Shown here one piece after another: positions 29,601-38,630 of a stretch of DNA of 64,000 nucleotides. Position numbers and translations under genes: made by a program. The notes under the pieces were generated by a model. It did no database searches. It saw nothing but the letters and a program-made list of their open reading frames with translations, and had not been told where the DNA came from. The DNA comes from Cheilinus undulatus (lineage: Eukaryota > Chordata > Actinopteri > Labriformes > Labridae): NCBI RefSeq assembly GCF_018320785.1, contig NC_054886.1, positions 29,151,732 to 29,215,731 of the forward strand, given 5' to 3'. Each line of letters begins with the position of its first letter. Positions within the stretch are counted from its first letter, which is position 1.

Positions 29601-30417
29601 TATACAGATTATAAAGAGCAGTGTGCTAGTTTCTTTCACACTGCAAGAGTGTGTTAGTAATAGCTGTAAATTCATCCCATATGGCAAAACAATCACTCCT
29701 TTGAAAATGAAAAATAGAGAAGGTTTTTGATAAAACATGGCTAAGGGAGACCATTTTAAGCCCAACTATGGAAATATATCCACTGAAAGGGTAAACATAT
29801 TAAAAGAAATGTTTAAGGATCTTGTTATTAGCAGTTTCTCTTTTGCTCAGTTTCTGTTCATTTTGAGAATGTATAGTAACAAAACTGCTGTCTTGGTGCT
29901 AACAGAACTATTTTTTCTTTACACAGCAGGTAAACAAGAACCAGACAGGAATGCAGGTAACCGTCGAGAATCAAGCCAAGAGTGTGACAGCGACTCCGAG
30001 GCTGAGCATCAGACAAACTGTGAGGACTTGAGGAGAACCCTTCATGCCAAAGACGAGATCATCCAACAACTAACCAATGAGCTAAATCAACTGAAGTTGA
30101 TGCAGATTCCTGCTAACAATCCTGACTCCTTAAACGTACCACAGGACAGTCAAAGCTCCAGCGCCTCGACTCACAGCTGTCCTGCTTATTTTACTGATGA
30201 TGTTGCAGAGTTGCCTGACTCCTATTCGGTGTCTTCCTCAGGTGAAACAAATACTGCTGGTCCGAAGCACATGTCTGAGTCTTGGCCTCCTTCAGACAGT
30301 GCCAGGCCCCTTCGTAGATACACGTATTCAGGCTTTCCTAGAAACAGTATTCGTCTTAAAATGGTACCTGAGGAGTTGGAGCAGTTACTCACGTCCAAAA
30401 AGCTTGATCAGGTGTAG
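20652..30417 (+). CDS. Butyrophilin/B7-like Ig receptor, V + C-like domains, TM, coiled-coil tail
   Basis: Six exons give 428 residues: 20652-20715, 24003-24338, 26640-26856, 27320-27384, 27838-27954, 29930-30417. Junctions are GT-AG with phase 1 around the V exon, as usual for Ig domains. Exon 1 is a signal peptide ([18 protein letters not shown]; the second ATG at 20664 could also start). The V domain has VILPC, VEWSK, LYRDG and DAGKYTCK. The C-like domain is split over two exons ([10 protein letters not shown] ... [10 protein letters not shown]). The membrane span is [18 protein letters not shown]. The tail has a predicted coiled coil ([18 protein letters not shown]) and a Ser-rich region; no B30.2 domain and no clear ITIM. 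Membership of the butyrophilin/B7/MOG group is by motif; ligand and function are unknown. Introns carry many transposons. Confidence 0.8.
21001..21605. mobile_element. Tc1-like transposon fragment (TTTATTAGGTACAC family)
   Basis: The end CCAGCCACTTTATTAGGTAC and the body TGCACATCCATGATGCGAAT, GTCTGGTGACTGTGGAGGCC-like text are those of a very common fish Tc1-type element. The part after CATCTGAATGTCGG is patchy, with only short matches to about 21605. Transposase frame is broken. It sits in intron 1 of the Ig-receptor gene. Confidence 0.75.
21830..22130. repeat. Short interspersed repeat with internal hairpin
   Basis: Contains the inverted pair GGCAGATGGATTCGCC (21906-21921) and GGCGAATCCATCTTGC (21941-21956), a stem of about 14-16 bp around a loop of about 20 bases, followed by repeated ATCGAT motifs near 22078-22120. 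It resembles small fish DNA-transposon derivatives; the exact ends were not found. Confidence 0.45.
22889..23252. mobile_element. MITE with ~60-bp terminal inverted repeats
   Basis: The left arm, from AAACTTAAACAAAAAGTAAG through AATTTGTGTTTGGTACATTA to about 22955, reappears inverted at 23195-23252 with only scattered mismatches. A TA flanks each end, so a Tc1/mariner-type origin is possible. The interior has no coding sequence. Confidence 0.75.
23329..23536. mobile_element. Short MITE with terminal inverted repeats
   Basis: AACAATCAAGGGTGTTTCAA at the left and its inverted partner TTGAAACACCCTCGATTGTT at the right; further in, ACCAGGTAAACCCAGTGAAG pairs with CTTCACTGGGTTTACCTGG. The loop carries GACGCAGTGCGCGTCGAAAC. 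About 205 bp, non-coding, in intron 1 of the Ig-receptor gene. Confidence 0.75.
24545..26360. repeat. Unclassified repeat split by a hAT-like element
   Basis: The segments 24545-24730 and 26031-26360 flank the hAT-like insert at 24731-26030 and probably formed one sequence. They are less AT-rich than the intron around them and look like an old repeat body, with short minus-strand frames but no family I recognise. Confidence 0.35.
24731..26030. mobile_element. hAT-like non-autonomous element (AGCCCGACCGAT ends)
   Basis: 1300 bp. Left end TTGAGTCCGACCGATATGG, reverse complement of the right end TAGAGCCCGACCGATTTATC. Flanks GTCCACGC (24723-24730) and GTCCACAC (26031-26038) form an 8-bp duplication with one mismatch. 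Both ends are rich in further CCGATA/TATCGG motifs, so the subterminal regions are repetitive. Short minus-strand frames inside show no transposase I recognise. It lies between the V and C-like exons of the Ig-receptor gene. Confidence 0.8.
27470..27665. mobile_element. Tc1-like transposon fragment
   Basis: GCTTTCTTCCCCATTTCATGCTCGG-like text (27528-27547) and GCCATGTGATTGGCTGATTA (27605-27624) belong to the end of the same Tc1 family whose other end is seen at 21001-21605. The terminal repeat itself is missing. Confidence 0.65.
28073..29306. mobile_element. Tc1/mariner-like non-autonomous element, nearly full length
   Basis: Left end ACAGGTTTGTGAAAAAGTAA and the reverse complement of the right end ACAGACCTGTGAAGAAGTAT are inverted repeats. 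The interior carries Tc1-like phrases (CACTGTCCTGCTGCATAATT, CCACCACCATGTTTGACTGT) but no open transposase. It is a longer copy of the family at 8490-9090 and occupies most of the intron before the tail exon of the first Ig gene. Confidence 0.7.
29927..29930 (+). promoter_or_regulatory. Tandem NAGNAG splice acceptor of the cytoplasmic exon
   Basis: The acceptor reads ACACAGCAG/GTAAAC. Splicing after the first CAG (exon from 29927) or the second (exon from 29930) keeps the frame and differs by a single residue at the start of the cytoplasmic tail. The exon start GTAAAC also resembles a donor, as does CAGGTAAC at 29955. Confidence 0.5.
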
Positions 30418-32100
30418 TGATGCAGGATTTTAGTGGTACTGGTCAGTGCAAGTTCAGTGAGCTTTTTGTCAACCTCAAAGTTCAATCAAGCACTTTTGAC
30501 AGTGCCATGATCTATACAGAGGCATGTGTTATAGACATAGAGATATAGATTTATAGAGAGTTACAGAAATTGATAGTTGAATGAATTAGCTTTATAAATT
30601 AACTGTTCAAATATTCAGAAATCACTGCCCATCCCTAGGGTTTTATCTCCTGCCAATGCTAATGATGGTTTGCTAGCTATGACCTGACAGCAGGCTTAAC
30701 TCTGATATGGGCTAATGCTAATTGCTAAATGCTAATATTTTAAAATGCTTGGGTTATCAAAGGGTTAAAAGAGTCTTGATTTTGACTTTTTATTACCCCA
30801 GCGTTCAAACAAGTAGCTTTAATATTAGGTACCTCTTTGTGACTTAAATGCACCACTTTAGTTTTATCTTTCTTCAAAGTTAACCATAGTTTGCTAGCTT
30901 ATGAGCTAAAGGAAGGCTAATGGGCCGTATATAGGCTAGTGCTAACAGTCTGGAATGTGTAGATGGATGTGCAGAGTGGCGTACCTCTTTAATATTATTA
31001 CCAGCTGCACTTCTGCTTTAAGCTTTGATTTTCCAAGTGTCTGAGCTCGACTGAATAGATGGATCACATCCTTTATTAGGTCGTCTTTCAGTCAGAAGCT
31101 AAATTGCTTCCTCGCTGCCTCTGTGGTGAATGGGTAAAGGTGACCTGTGGTGTAAAAGCGCTTCGAGTAGTCTGATGACTAGAAAAGCGCCATACAAGCT
31201 CAAGTCATTTACCATTTACAGCATTCATCCAGAAGATATTGTCTGTTTATACAAGTCTGAATGTTGTTGAGGAATCGTATTGATCTGTTTAAAAGCTAAT
31301 ATTTTTGTATTTATTTCCAGTTTAATGCTAAGTCAGACTTCCTATACCAGCCAACTTAAGCGTCACAGTTAACCTTCTAGGTGTTTCTTTTTTAAGTGTT
31401 TTGCTATTGACAAAAGCGCATACTCAATTGACTTCTTATCACTTGTTTCACATCATGTTACTGTAGTTTTTAATTTTTGAGTTTATTTCATGCTTGCTAA
31501 AAGGCCTGAGGGAGATATGGATTTTCTAAAGGGATTTGATTTAGTTTTATAAGTGGTTTTAATGCCTGTTTTTTTAAGTGTAGATAACTGCATTAATTTT
31601 ATTTTTGTTTAGACACTTTAGAAACCCTTTTAAATCTAAAAACAAGCTCATAAATAATAAGCTACTTCCTACAAAGGAATTCCTCTTTTGTCTTTGCACA
31701 GTGCATAACGCAACTGTTGTGCTTCCCCTAGAGTAAATATAAAACTCCCCTAATAAGAATGTCAATGAATAAAATAGTTTTGCACTTAGGTTTGCACTTG
31801 TGATAGAACAGATATTTTTGAATATTTGTCAGTGTGTTTGTCAGTGCTTTTAGTCTGGATGTACGGGTCTTTTTAAGGTCTTATTCTTTCCAGCAATACT
31901 CTGACAGTTTTGGTCTGCCAAAGAGATTGATGGAAAAATGCCGTCTTCAAAGTGGAATGGTATATTCAGTGTTTTTGCCGAACCTCTGAGGATAACTCGG
32001 CTCCTTCAGTTAAGGATGAAATTATTATCCCCTATAAAGATGTGTTGTTGAAAAAAAGCATGAAATTTTCAACACAGCTTTTCATAGATTTTTCAAAGAT
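30418..32100 (+). other. 3' UTR / flank of the first Ig-receptor gene
   Basis: Non-coding. It contains two diverged ~230-bp tandem units (TGGTTTGCTAGC near 30666 and TAGTTTGCTAGC near 30887) and a fish interspersed repeat at about 31120-31220. A polyadenylation signal AATAAA at 31768-31773 could end the transcript. Confidence 0.4.
31120..31222 (+). repeat. Short interspersed repeat (AGCGCTTCGAGTAGTC type)
   Basis: The text GTGTAAAAGCGCTTCGAGTA, GACTAGAAAAGCGCCATACA and CATTTACCATTTAC is a very widespread fish repeat tail. The two GCGCTT/AAGCGC parts are complementary and could pair. Confidence 0.55.
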
Positions 32101-32699
32101 TTATTTTGGATGCTTACATTATTTTACTTTGCACACGGGTGCAAAATTATTTCACAAAAACTAGCAGGGTAATACATTATTAGCCCCACTGACGCTGGTA
32201 GTCAGTTGAGTCTCCTTTTTGCTGGATAACAGCCTGCCGTAGTTGTTGTAGTTTCTAACAAGTCTCGGACACGTCTCCTGAGTAATCTCTGCCCTTCTTC
32301 TGTGGCCAATCTCTTAAACTTCTTCAGATTTGATGGCCTTCTGGCATGGACCTTGGTCTTCAGTTCACAACAAAGATTTTCAGTGGGATTCATGTATGGG
32401 CTTTATGCTGGCCAGTCAGTAACCTTCACTCTGGTCTTCTGGAGGTTGTTTCTTCTCTTATGTTTTGGGTCGTTGTCATGTTGGTGGACAAGGCAACAAC
32501 CCAGACCCAGTTTTGTTGCTGATTGTTTCAGAATCTTCCCATATCCTTCTTTCTTCATGATTCCTTCCGCCTTACATCAAGAAAAAGATGAAAAAGAAGA
32601 CCTCAGTCTCAACTACAACTCCTGGCTAGCTTTGAAGCTCACAACTGCCAATAACTGCCACAGAACACTGCCTGGTCAACAGCAGACTACTGAATGCTA

Positions 32700-33390
32700 C
32701 CTGTTTACGTAGCATGGTGGCGGCGAGTACTGATGCAGCAGCCTGGGGCTCCATCACTAGCAACAAAACAAAGTCCTACACTCATACCAGAACTGACATT
32801 CTGTGTGTAAGAGGCTGCTTCTTTGACTACTGCAAAGGAAGCGTGCCCATGGAGTTTACATCCTTACTGGCGGAGATTACCCGTAGAACGGGGCGCTCGG
32901 AGACTGAAAGGAGGAGGATGGGGAGGCAGCACGACTCCTACAGCCAGGTGGAGACGGTGTTGTTGCGAGAAGGCGGGAGCAGGGCAAACGAGCTGGGCTG
33001 CAGGCGAGGCTAAGAGCAACCCCCCACATATCTGCCGTACCAAGCACCAGTAAGACTAGAGAGGGTATTTGGCTCTCCCCTCCCTCCCCTTAAAGACATC
33101 TACCAGAGTCGTCTCAACAAGTGGGCCTCCAGGATTCTGATGGACCCCTCGCACCCTGGACACTGTTCAGCATCACCCACACAAACCTGCCATACCAAGC
33201 ATCTTTCTTGTGGGTGCCCACCCCCTCACCAGCGGGATGGATGACGTGGGGCTGTGGATTTCTAACCACCGCTTGGATGACTGTGTTTGCTGCTACAGAG
33301 GAAACTGCCAAATGGAATTTCATTGTATTTGTACTATGCAATGACAAGACACTATCATTAATCTATCATTTACCAGATTCCTGGTTCCAG
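32700..33390 (+). mobile_element. LINE fragment (L2/CR1-type), internally deleted
   Basis: 33085-33180 reads like the end of a fish L2-type reverse transcriptase ORF (PPLKDIYQSRLNKWASRILM, DPSHPGH). 32880-33030 resembles the start of its endonuclease-bearing ORF (Arg-rich stretch then PHICRTKHQ-like text). The tail GGAATTTCATTGTATTTGTA ... CAATGACAAGACA is a typical LINE 3' end. Most of the coding region is missing, so this is a deletion mosaic. Exact family uncertain. Confidence 0.55.
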
Positions 33391-33427
33391 TCGGTTTCTT
33401 GAGTTTAATAATTATTTGAAATGGCAT

Positions 33428-33625
33428 TCAGATGAACCCGGCATTCACCATCTCTTCCGCAAGTTTTGCATATAACTCGCTCGCTCTTGTTTTACTCTCC
33501 AGCTTCACCTGGAATTCTGTCGATGCCTGGATCGCAACCCAACATTTTGTCTCCTCAGCAGACCACTTTTTCTCTATTTTCTGCTCGTCTTGAGCTTTGA
33601 GTATTACAAAGTCAAAGAACATCAT
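33428..33625 (-). pseudogene. Myb/SANT-like DNA-binding domain remnant, transposon-derived
   Basis: Minus strand reads EKKWSAEETKCWVAIQASTE then FQVKLESKTRASELYAKLAE. The Trp-x-x-Glu-Glu-Thr...Trp pattern and AKLAEEMVNAGF resemble the Myb/SANT-like domain found in Harbinger-type and other transposon proteins. The frame is closed by a stop right after NAGFI, although similarity seems to continue as FQIIIKLKK. It lies within the inverted ends of 32108-33760. Confidence 0.5.
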
Positions 33626-33760
33626 TGCACAACAGTGGTTTGTGGTCTGGCTCCACCAAATGCTCAGTTCTAAAGGGGGGTAATAATTCAGCCCCTGGTA
33701 GTTTTTGGTTTTTGTGAAATAATTTTGTTTCCCTGTAAAATAATGTAAGCATCAAAAATC

Positions 33761-34740
33761 CTTGCTCTGTTTAACAGCACTAAGGACTTTTTAAAAAATT
33801 AATAATTTCATCCTTACCTGTACAAATGTTTTCTAACAAAGTAATGTCACTCTTTTTTTAAAGAGTCTAAAACAAGGGTTCCTGGAAGACATGGCAAGTT
33901 TGGTTCAAAACCTACCTTAGATGTTAAACAGGGAAGACATCTGGGGACTTTTATGGTTTTTCAGTGACCGCTTGTGCCTTATGAATGGTGCGTAATGGTC
34001 CTACACCAGCCTTTCCTTTAAGAGAAGGTGGACCAAAGTGGCAGCTCAAGGTTGAACAACCCTGGTTTTACTTTGATAAGTCTCTTTGCAAAAGCCTGAC
34101 GAGCACATTTCACCTTCCAGTTGACTTGTTTTTGCTCAGAGGAGCTGGTACAACACAGCTGTTTACACTTTTTGAATGATCAGAGGTTCTGCTGTGAGTT
34201 TTGAAACCTCCACTCCTCTATAGCAGAGTTTTTTTCCAAACCAGTTTTCCACCCCACTTCAAAACACCAGTCAAACACAGCCAGCTGAAATCGACCTTCT
34301 TCTCATCCTTTTTAGAACAATACAGAGGTTGGAATGTGGTTAGATCAACCTCTTATCTGATGTTGACTTTCTTTAAAATACATGTGAGGCAGCTGTTACA
34401 CTCCTGAATGTCTTTTCACCTTTACAGTTTTTACTGTTCTTTTAAATTGATTTACTTTTGTAGAAAAAAGACTGCACTTTCTATCTCTGTTGTATTTTTA
34501 TGACCTTTATTTTTGCATGTTGCACTGTACATTGCATTTTTTTCACAGACTTTATTGTAGCACTTTATATCATCATTTCCAGTGGTCACGCTATCTCATT
34601 TTTGTATTTTTTTTAAATTTTGCTTTGTATAATTCTGTACAAAACAAAGAGCACTACTATGTCTGTCTTTACACACCTTTAAAAAACTGTGATGAATAAA
34701 CAGCCCCCTCTGGTGGAAAAATCATGACATTCTTTTATTT
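33761..34740 (+). other. Intergenic or distal 3' UTR sequence
   Basis: AT-rich, with UTR-like composition from 34400 and an AATAAA at 34695-34700. No gene or transposon recognised. It could be the far 3' end of the first Ig-receptor transcript. Confidence 0.3.
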
Positions 34741-34829
34741 GAGCGTGACTTTTCAGAGTTATTTCACTTAGATAATACTGAGGAAGACTTCAGTGTAATG
34801 CTAAATCTGAGATCTTTTTATTCTTGATA

Positions 34830-35645
34830 CAGTGCCTAAAATTATTCAATGTCAAAGTGAAAACATATTTCTATAAAGCAATGTCAGTTAAACAAAAATA
34901 TGTAGTGTGAAATATTCACCCCCCTGGAAGGTCCAGCCACTGGTTAATCAGTATTCTGGCTACCATTGCACCATGAAGACAGAAGAACACTCCAAGTAAC
35001 TCGGAGAAAAAGTTATTGAAGAGTGGAAGTCAGGATGAACCTAAAAAATCCAAGGCACTGAACATCCCCCAGAGTTCAGTTAAATCCATCATCGAGAAAT
35101 GAAAGGAATATGTCAAAAGAGTAAACCTGCCTAGATCAGACCGTCCTCACAAACTGAATGGCAGTCCAGGAAGGAGACTCGTGAGAGAGACCACCAAGAC
35201 TCCTATGACTGCTCTGAAGTTCCAAGCTTCAGCGGCTGAGATGGTAGACTCTGCAGACAACAGCTGTTGGCCGGGTTTTTCACCAGTCAAAGCTTTATGG
35301 GAGAGAGGCAAAGAGAAAGACACTGTTAAAGAAAAGTCAGAATACATCTGGACTAGAGTTCACCAAAAGGCATGTGGGAGACTCCATGGTCAAGTGGGAG
35401 AAAGTTCTTTGGTCTGACCCATCCACACAGACTCAGTGCTGTTATTGCACCCAAAGGTGCATCTACTGAATACTGACTTGAATGGAATGAACATTTATGC
35501 AGTCACTTATTTCGCATTACATAATATTTTTGAGTTTATATTTTATAAATATGTTAAAAAGTCAAATTTTATTGGCCATGATTGATGTATAAAAATCAGT
35601 AAAAGGGTGATACATCCAAAGGGCTGAATACTTTTATAGGCTCTG
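34830..35645 (+). mobile_element. Tc1-like transposon, internally deleted, TA target duplications
   Basis: 816 bp. Left end CAGTGCCTAAAATTATTCA and the reverse complement of the right end CAGAGCCTATAAAAGTATTC are inverted repeats with TA outside each (34828-34829, 35646-35647). The interior keeps parts of the transposase on the plus strand (around 35340-35420, FTKRHVGD-like and VLWSD-like text with changes). About half the length of a complete element. Same family as 16200-17720, opposite orientation. Confidence 0.8.
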
Positions 35646-36419
35646 TAAGTATAAAATTAACCTTGTTTTGTAGCACCATTAATGAAAAATAGGTCAGTTC
35701 TTTAACATAAATTTTATAAGAATTAGATTGTATTTCTTTCACTTGGCAAAAAGTTCTCTAAGGTGTGTATTAAAAAGGGTGGTGATTGAAATCTAATCTG
35801 TCAAGTCCCCAAAAAGCCGAAGTTATCGGTCACAAGATAATATATTCCTTTATAAGTCCCACAAGGGGAAATTCCAAAAAAAAAAGAATCTGAAAAAGAA
35901 ATCTTAAACCAAAAGTATTTCCTGGCATGGCTTTGATACAGGTGTTTTCCTTCTGGCTTAACTTGTCTCACGTGGCAAAGCAAGAGCCCAAACAGGCCGA
36001 GTCAGGCTGCTGAAACTCTGGGCTATTTTAAGCTAACTTTAGTGTGTTCATTTCTAAATTTAGAAGATAGGAAACATGCTGAAGAACACTAAGAAGTTTG
36101 ATCTTTTAAGTATCTGTTAGAGGATTTGATTTTCTCTTATTGGCTTAAAGTCTGGAGAGAATTCTGACAGCAGTTTCACCAAGTCACTGCACTAGCCATG
36201 AAGCTAATGCTAGCTTACATTAGCATAAAACTGGTCTGATTAAAGCAGACTGAACTAGTTTCTGTTTCTGTTTCTGTAGGAATTCAGTAAAGGTATCATG
36301 GTTTAAAATAACTGATAGTTTAGATTCATGGAAGCAGAGTTTTTTCCTTTCCTCCATGCAGTCTTAGTGGTGAGCTAAGCTAGCTGCTGTTAGCTGTAGC
36401 TTTATAGTTAGCTAAAATA

Positions 36420-37060
36420 TATGAGAGTAAGGTTATTATGAGAATAGTACTAGTGGTTAATTAATATTACGCCAAAATTATAAGATCAAAATTTAAAATT
36501 ATGAGTTATAGAGAGGAATGATGAGATAATAGGTCATGATCATGATATAAAAAGTACTTATAATGGGTAAAACGTTGAAACTGTGAAATCCGTGAAGTCA
36601 TAATAAGATTAGTCTGAATAAAGAAGTAAAATCTGACAAGGGAAAAGATGTGTAAAGTAACTGAAAAGTTACTGACTTGTTTAAATTGATCTTTTTATCA
36701 CATAGATTTACTATATCTCACAGTTTTGACTTTTCAGTCTAATAATCTTGACAATTTACTGTAATCCATAATTTCAACTATTTATTTGGTAATTTAGTCT
36801 TTTTATCTCATGATTATGACTTACTATAGCTCATAAATTTGACTTTCTAATCTCATAATTCTGTAACTGATTTCATAATTTAGATATTTTAAATCTCATA
36901 TTAAGACTTTTCATCACTATTATACCTATGTATAGCTAATAATTCCAACTTTTTATCTCATTATTTCAACTTTTTACCTTAAATTATCAACAGTTCATCT
37001 CACAATTCTGTCTTATTATTTCAGCTCTTTGTCTTAAACATGACCTACTATTTTATATTT
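36420..37060. repeat. Diverged AT-rich flank of the minisatellite
   Basis: Degenerate versions of the ATTTTGACTTTTTATCTCAT unit, increasingly diverged away from the homogeneous core to the right. It reads as the older edge of the same array. Confidence 0.5.
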
Positions 37061-37720
37061 TTGACTTTTTATCTAATAGTTTTGACTTTCTATCTTATAA
37101 TTATGACTTTTTATCTAATAGTTTTGACTTTTATCTTATAATTATGACTTTTTATCTAATAGTTTTGACTTTCTATCTTATAGTTACGACTGTTTATCTA
37201 ATAGTTTTGACTTTTATCTTATAATTATGACTTTTTATCTAATAGTTTTGACTTTTATCTTATAATTATGACTTTTTATCTAATAGTTTTGACTTTCTAT
37301 CTTATAGTTACGACTGTTTATCTAATAGTTTTGACTTTTATCTTATAATTATGACTTTTTATCTAATAGTTTTGACTTTTATCTTATAATTATGACTTTT
37401 TATCTAATAGTTTTGACTTTCTATCTTATAGTTACGACTTTTTATCTAATAGTTTTGACTTTTATCTTATAATTATGACTTTTTATCTAATAGTTTTGAC
37501 TTTTATCTTATAATTATGACTTTTTATCTAATAGTTTAGACTTTTTGTCCCATAATTGTGCCTTTTTATCTTATAATTATAACTTTTTATCTAATAGTTT
37601 TGACTTTTTATCTTATAATTATAACTTTTTATCTAATAGTTTTGACTTTTTGTCCCATAATTATGCCTTTTTATCTTATAATTATGACTTTTTATCAAAT
37701 AGTTTTGACGTTTTATCCCT
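37060..37720. repeat. Minisatellite with ~41-bp unit and 124-bp higher-order unit
   Basis: Basic unit: TTTTATCTAATAGTTTTGAC plus TTTTATCTTATAATTATGAC. A variant with GACTTTCTATCTTATAGTTA starts at 37167, 37291 and 37415, exactly 124 bp apart, and the three monomers between are nearly identical, showing recent amplification of a three-monomer block. The array lies between the two Ig-receptor genes. Confidence 0.85.
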
Positions 37721-38499
37721 AATCTCCTAATTTTTATCTTAAAATTTGGAATCAATAATTCATTTAAAGTCAGAGTAGCTTCACTGAGTCATCATAGTTT
37801 CACGTGTCACATGCAATGATGTGTAATCTCTCCTAACATCCTTAACATTTGACCTCTTTATGATCACATGAGGCAACATATTCTGAATGATGAATATTCA
37901 CAGTTCTGATGTAAACCTCAGAATTCTGACTATTTTTCTCTGGATTCTGACTTTTTCCAAGAATCTGAAAAGAAGTAGTGTCTGTTAATGATTCTCCAGT
38001 GGTTCTATCTTTTGGGTACCATTTGTCACACACCCATAAATGACCAAACCTCTCTTTATGCCTGGGCAGCGCCCTCTCTGATAAGATGAGTTTGCTGTTA
38101 AAGTTCAAGAACCAGTGAGCTTTTGAAGGATGGGAGTCTTTGAAAGGAAAAACCTTAGAATGTCTTTGTTTTTGATTCTGTGTGTAAATTGTATTATTTT
38201 AATGTTTTATTATTCCGAGTATGTCCCTGTATTTTCTGTTTTTAATTGTTCTGAATCGTTTTATGTAAATTTATGATTATGCCAATTTTGCTCCTTTACT
38301 GTTTCCTTATTTCTTTTCATCTCATAACAAATTTTCCTTTTCACTGATGAAGTTCGCATAATCATTGATCTGCCCAAAGGTCTGTTTCTGAACATTAAGT
38401 GATGTAGTCTATTCTTGGTTTAAGACTGTAAAGGGGGAATGGCGTTTAATCAGAATAACGAACGCGATATGTTTCACGTATTTAGGGGATTTTTTCCCC

Positions 38500-38516
38500 T
38501 GACGTCATTACGTCAT
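38500..38516 (+). promoter_or_regulatory. Tandem CRE-like sites upstream of the second Ig-receptor gene
   Basis: A perfect palindromic CRE, TGACGTCA, at 38500-38507 is followed at once by TACGTCA (38509-38515). They lie 45-53 bp before the first in-frame ATG (38553) and about 120-130 bp before the preferred ATG, a position suited to a core promoter. No TATA box is evident. Confidence 0.45.
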
Positions 38517-38630
38517 TGAGACAAGCCTGAGCAAGAGCGTCTTTGTCGTAGAATGGTCTTTGTCTGCTCAGCCGTCGGTCTCTCTGCTCTCTACTCTCTT
38601 CGTTTTAGTCTGTCATTCTTTAAGGACTTA

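Larger units (their letters stand above)
32108..33760 (-). mobile_element. Tc1-like element with ~80-bp inverted ends, carrying inserts
   Basis: Left end GGATGCTTACATTATTTTAC ... AAAATTATTTCACAAAAAC recurs inverted at 33705-33755 (GTTTTTGTGAAATAATTTTG ... TAATGTAAGCATC). Inside, the minus strand of 32202-32393 reads like the Tc1 transposase C-terminus (NPTENLCCELKTKVHARRPS, the usual NPxEN motif with Trp replaced by Cys). A LINE fragment (about 32580-33400) and a Myb/SANT-like segment (33428-33625) lie between. The element is inactive. Confidence 0.65.

Noticed and set aside
38553-38630. Upstream in-frame ATG as start of the second Ig-receptor gene
   Set aside because: It would put 26 extra, partly polar residues before the hydrophobic signal; the ATG at 38631 gives a standard signal peptide. 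It cannot be excluded.
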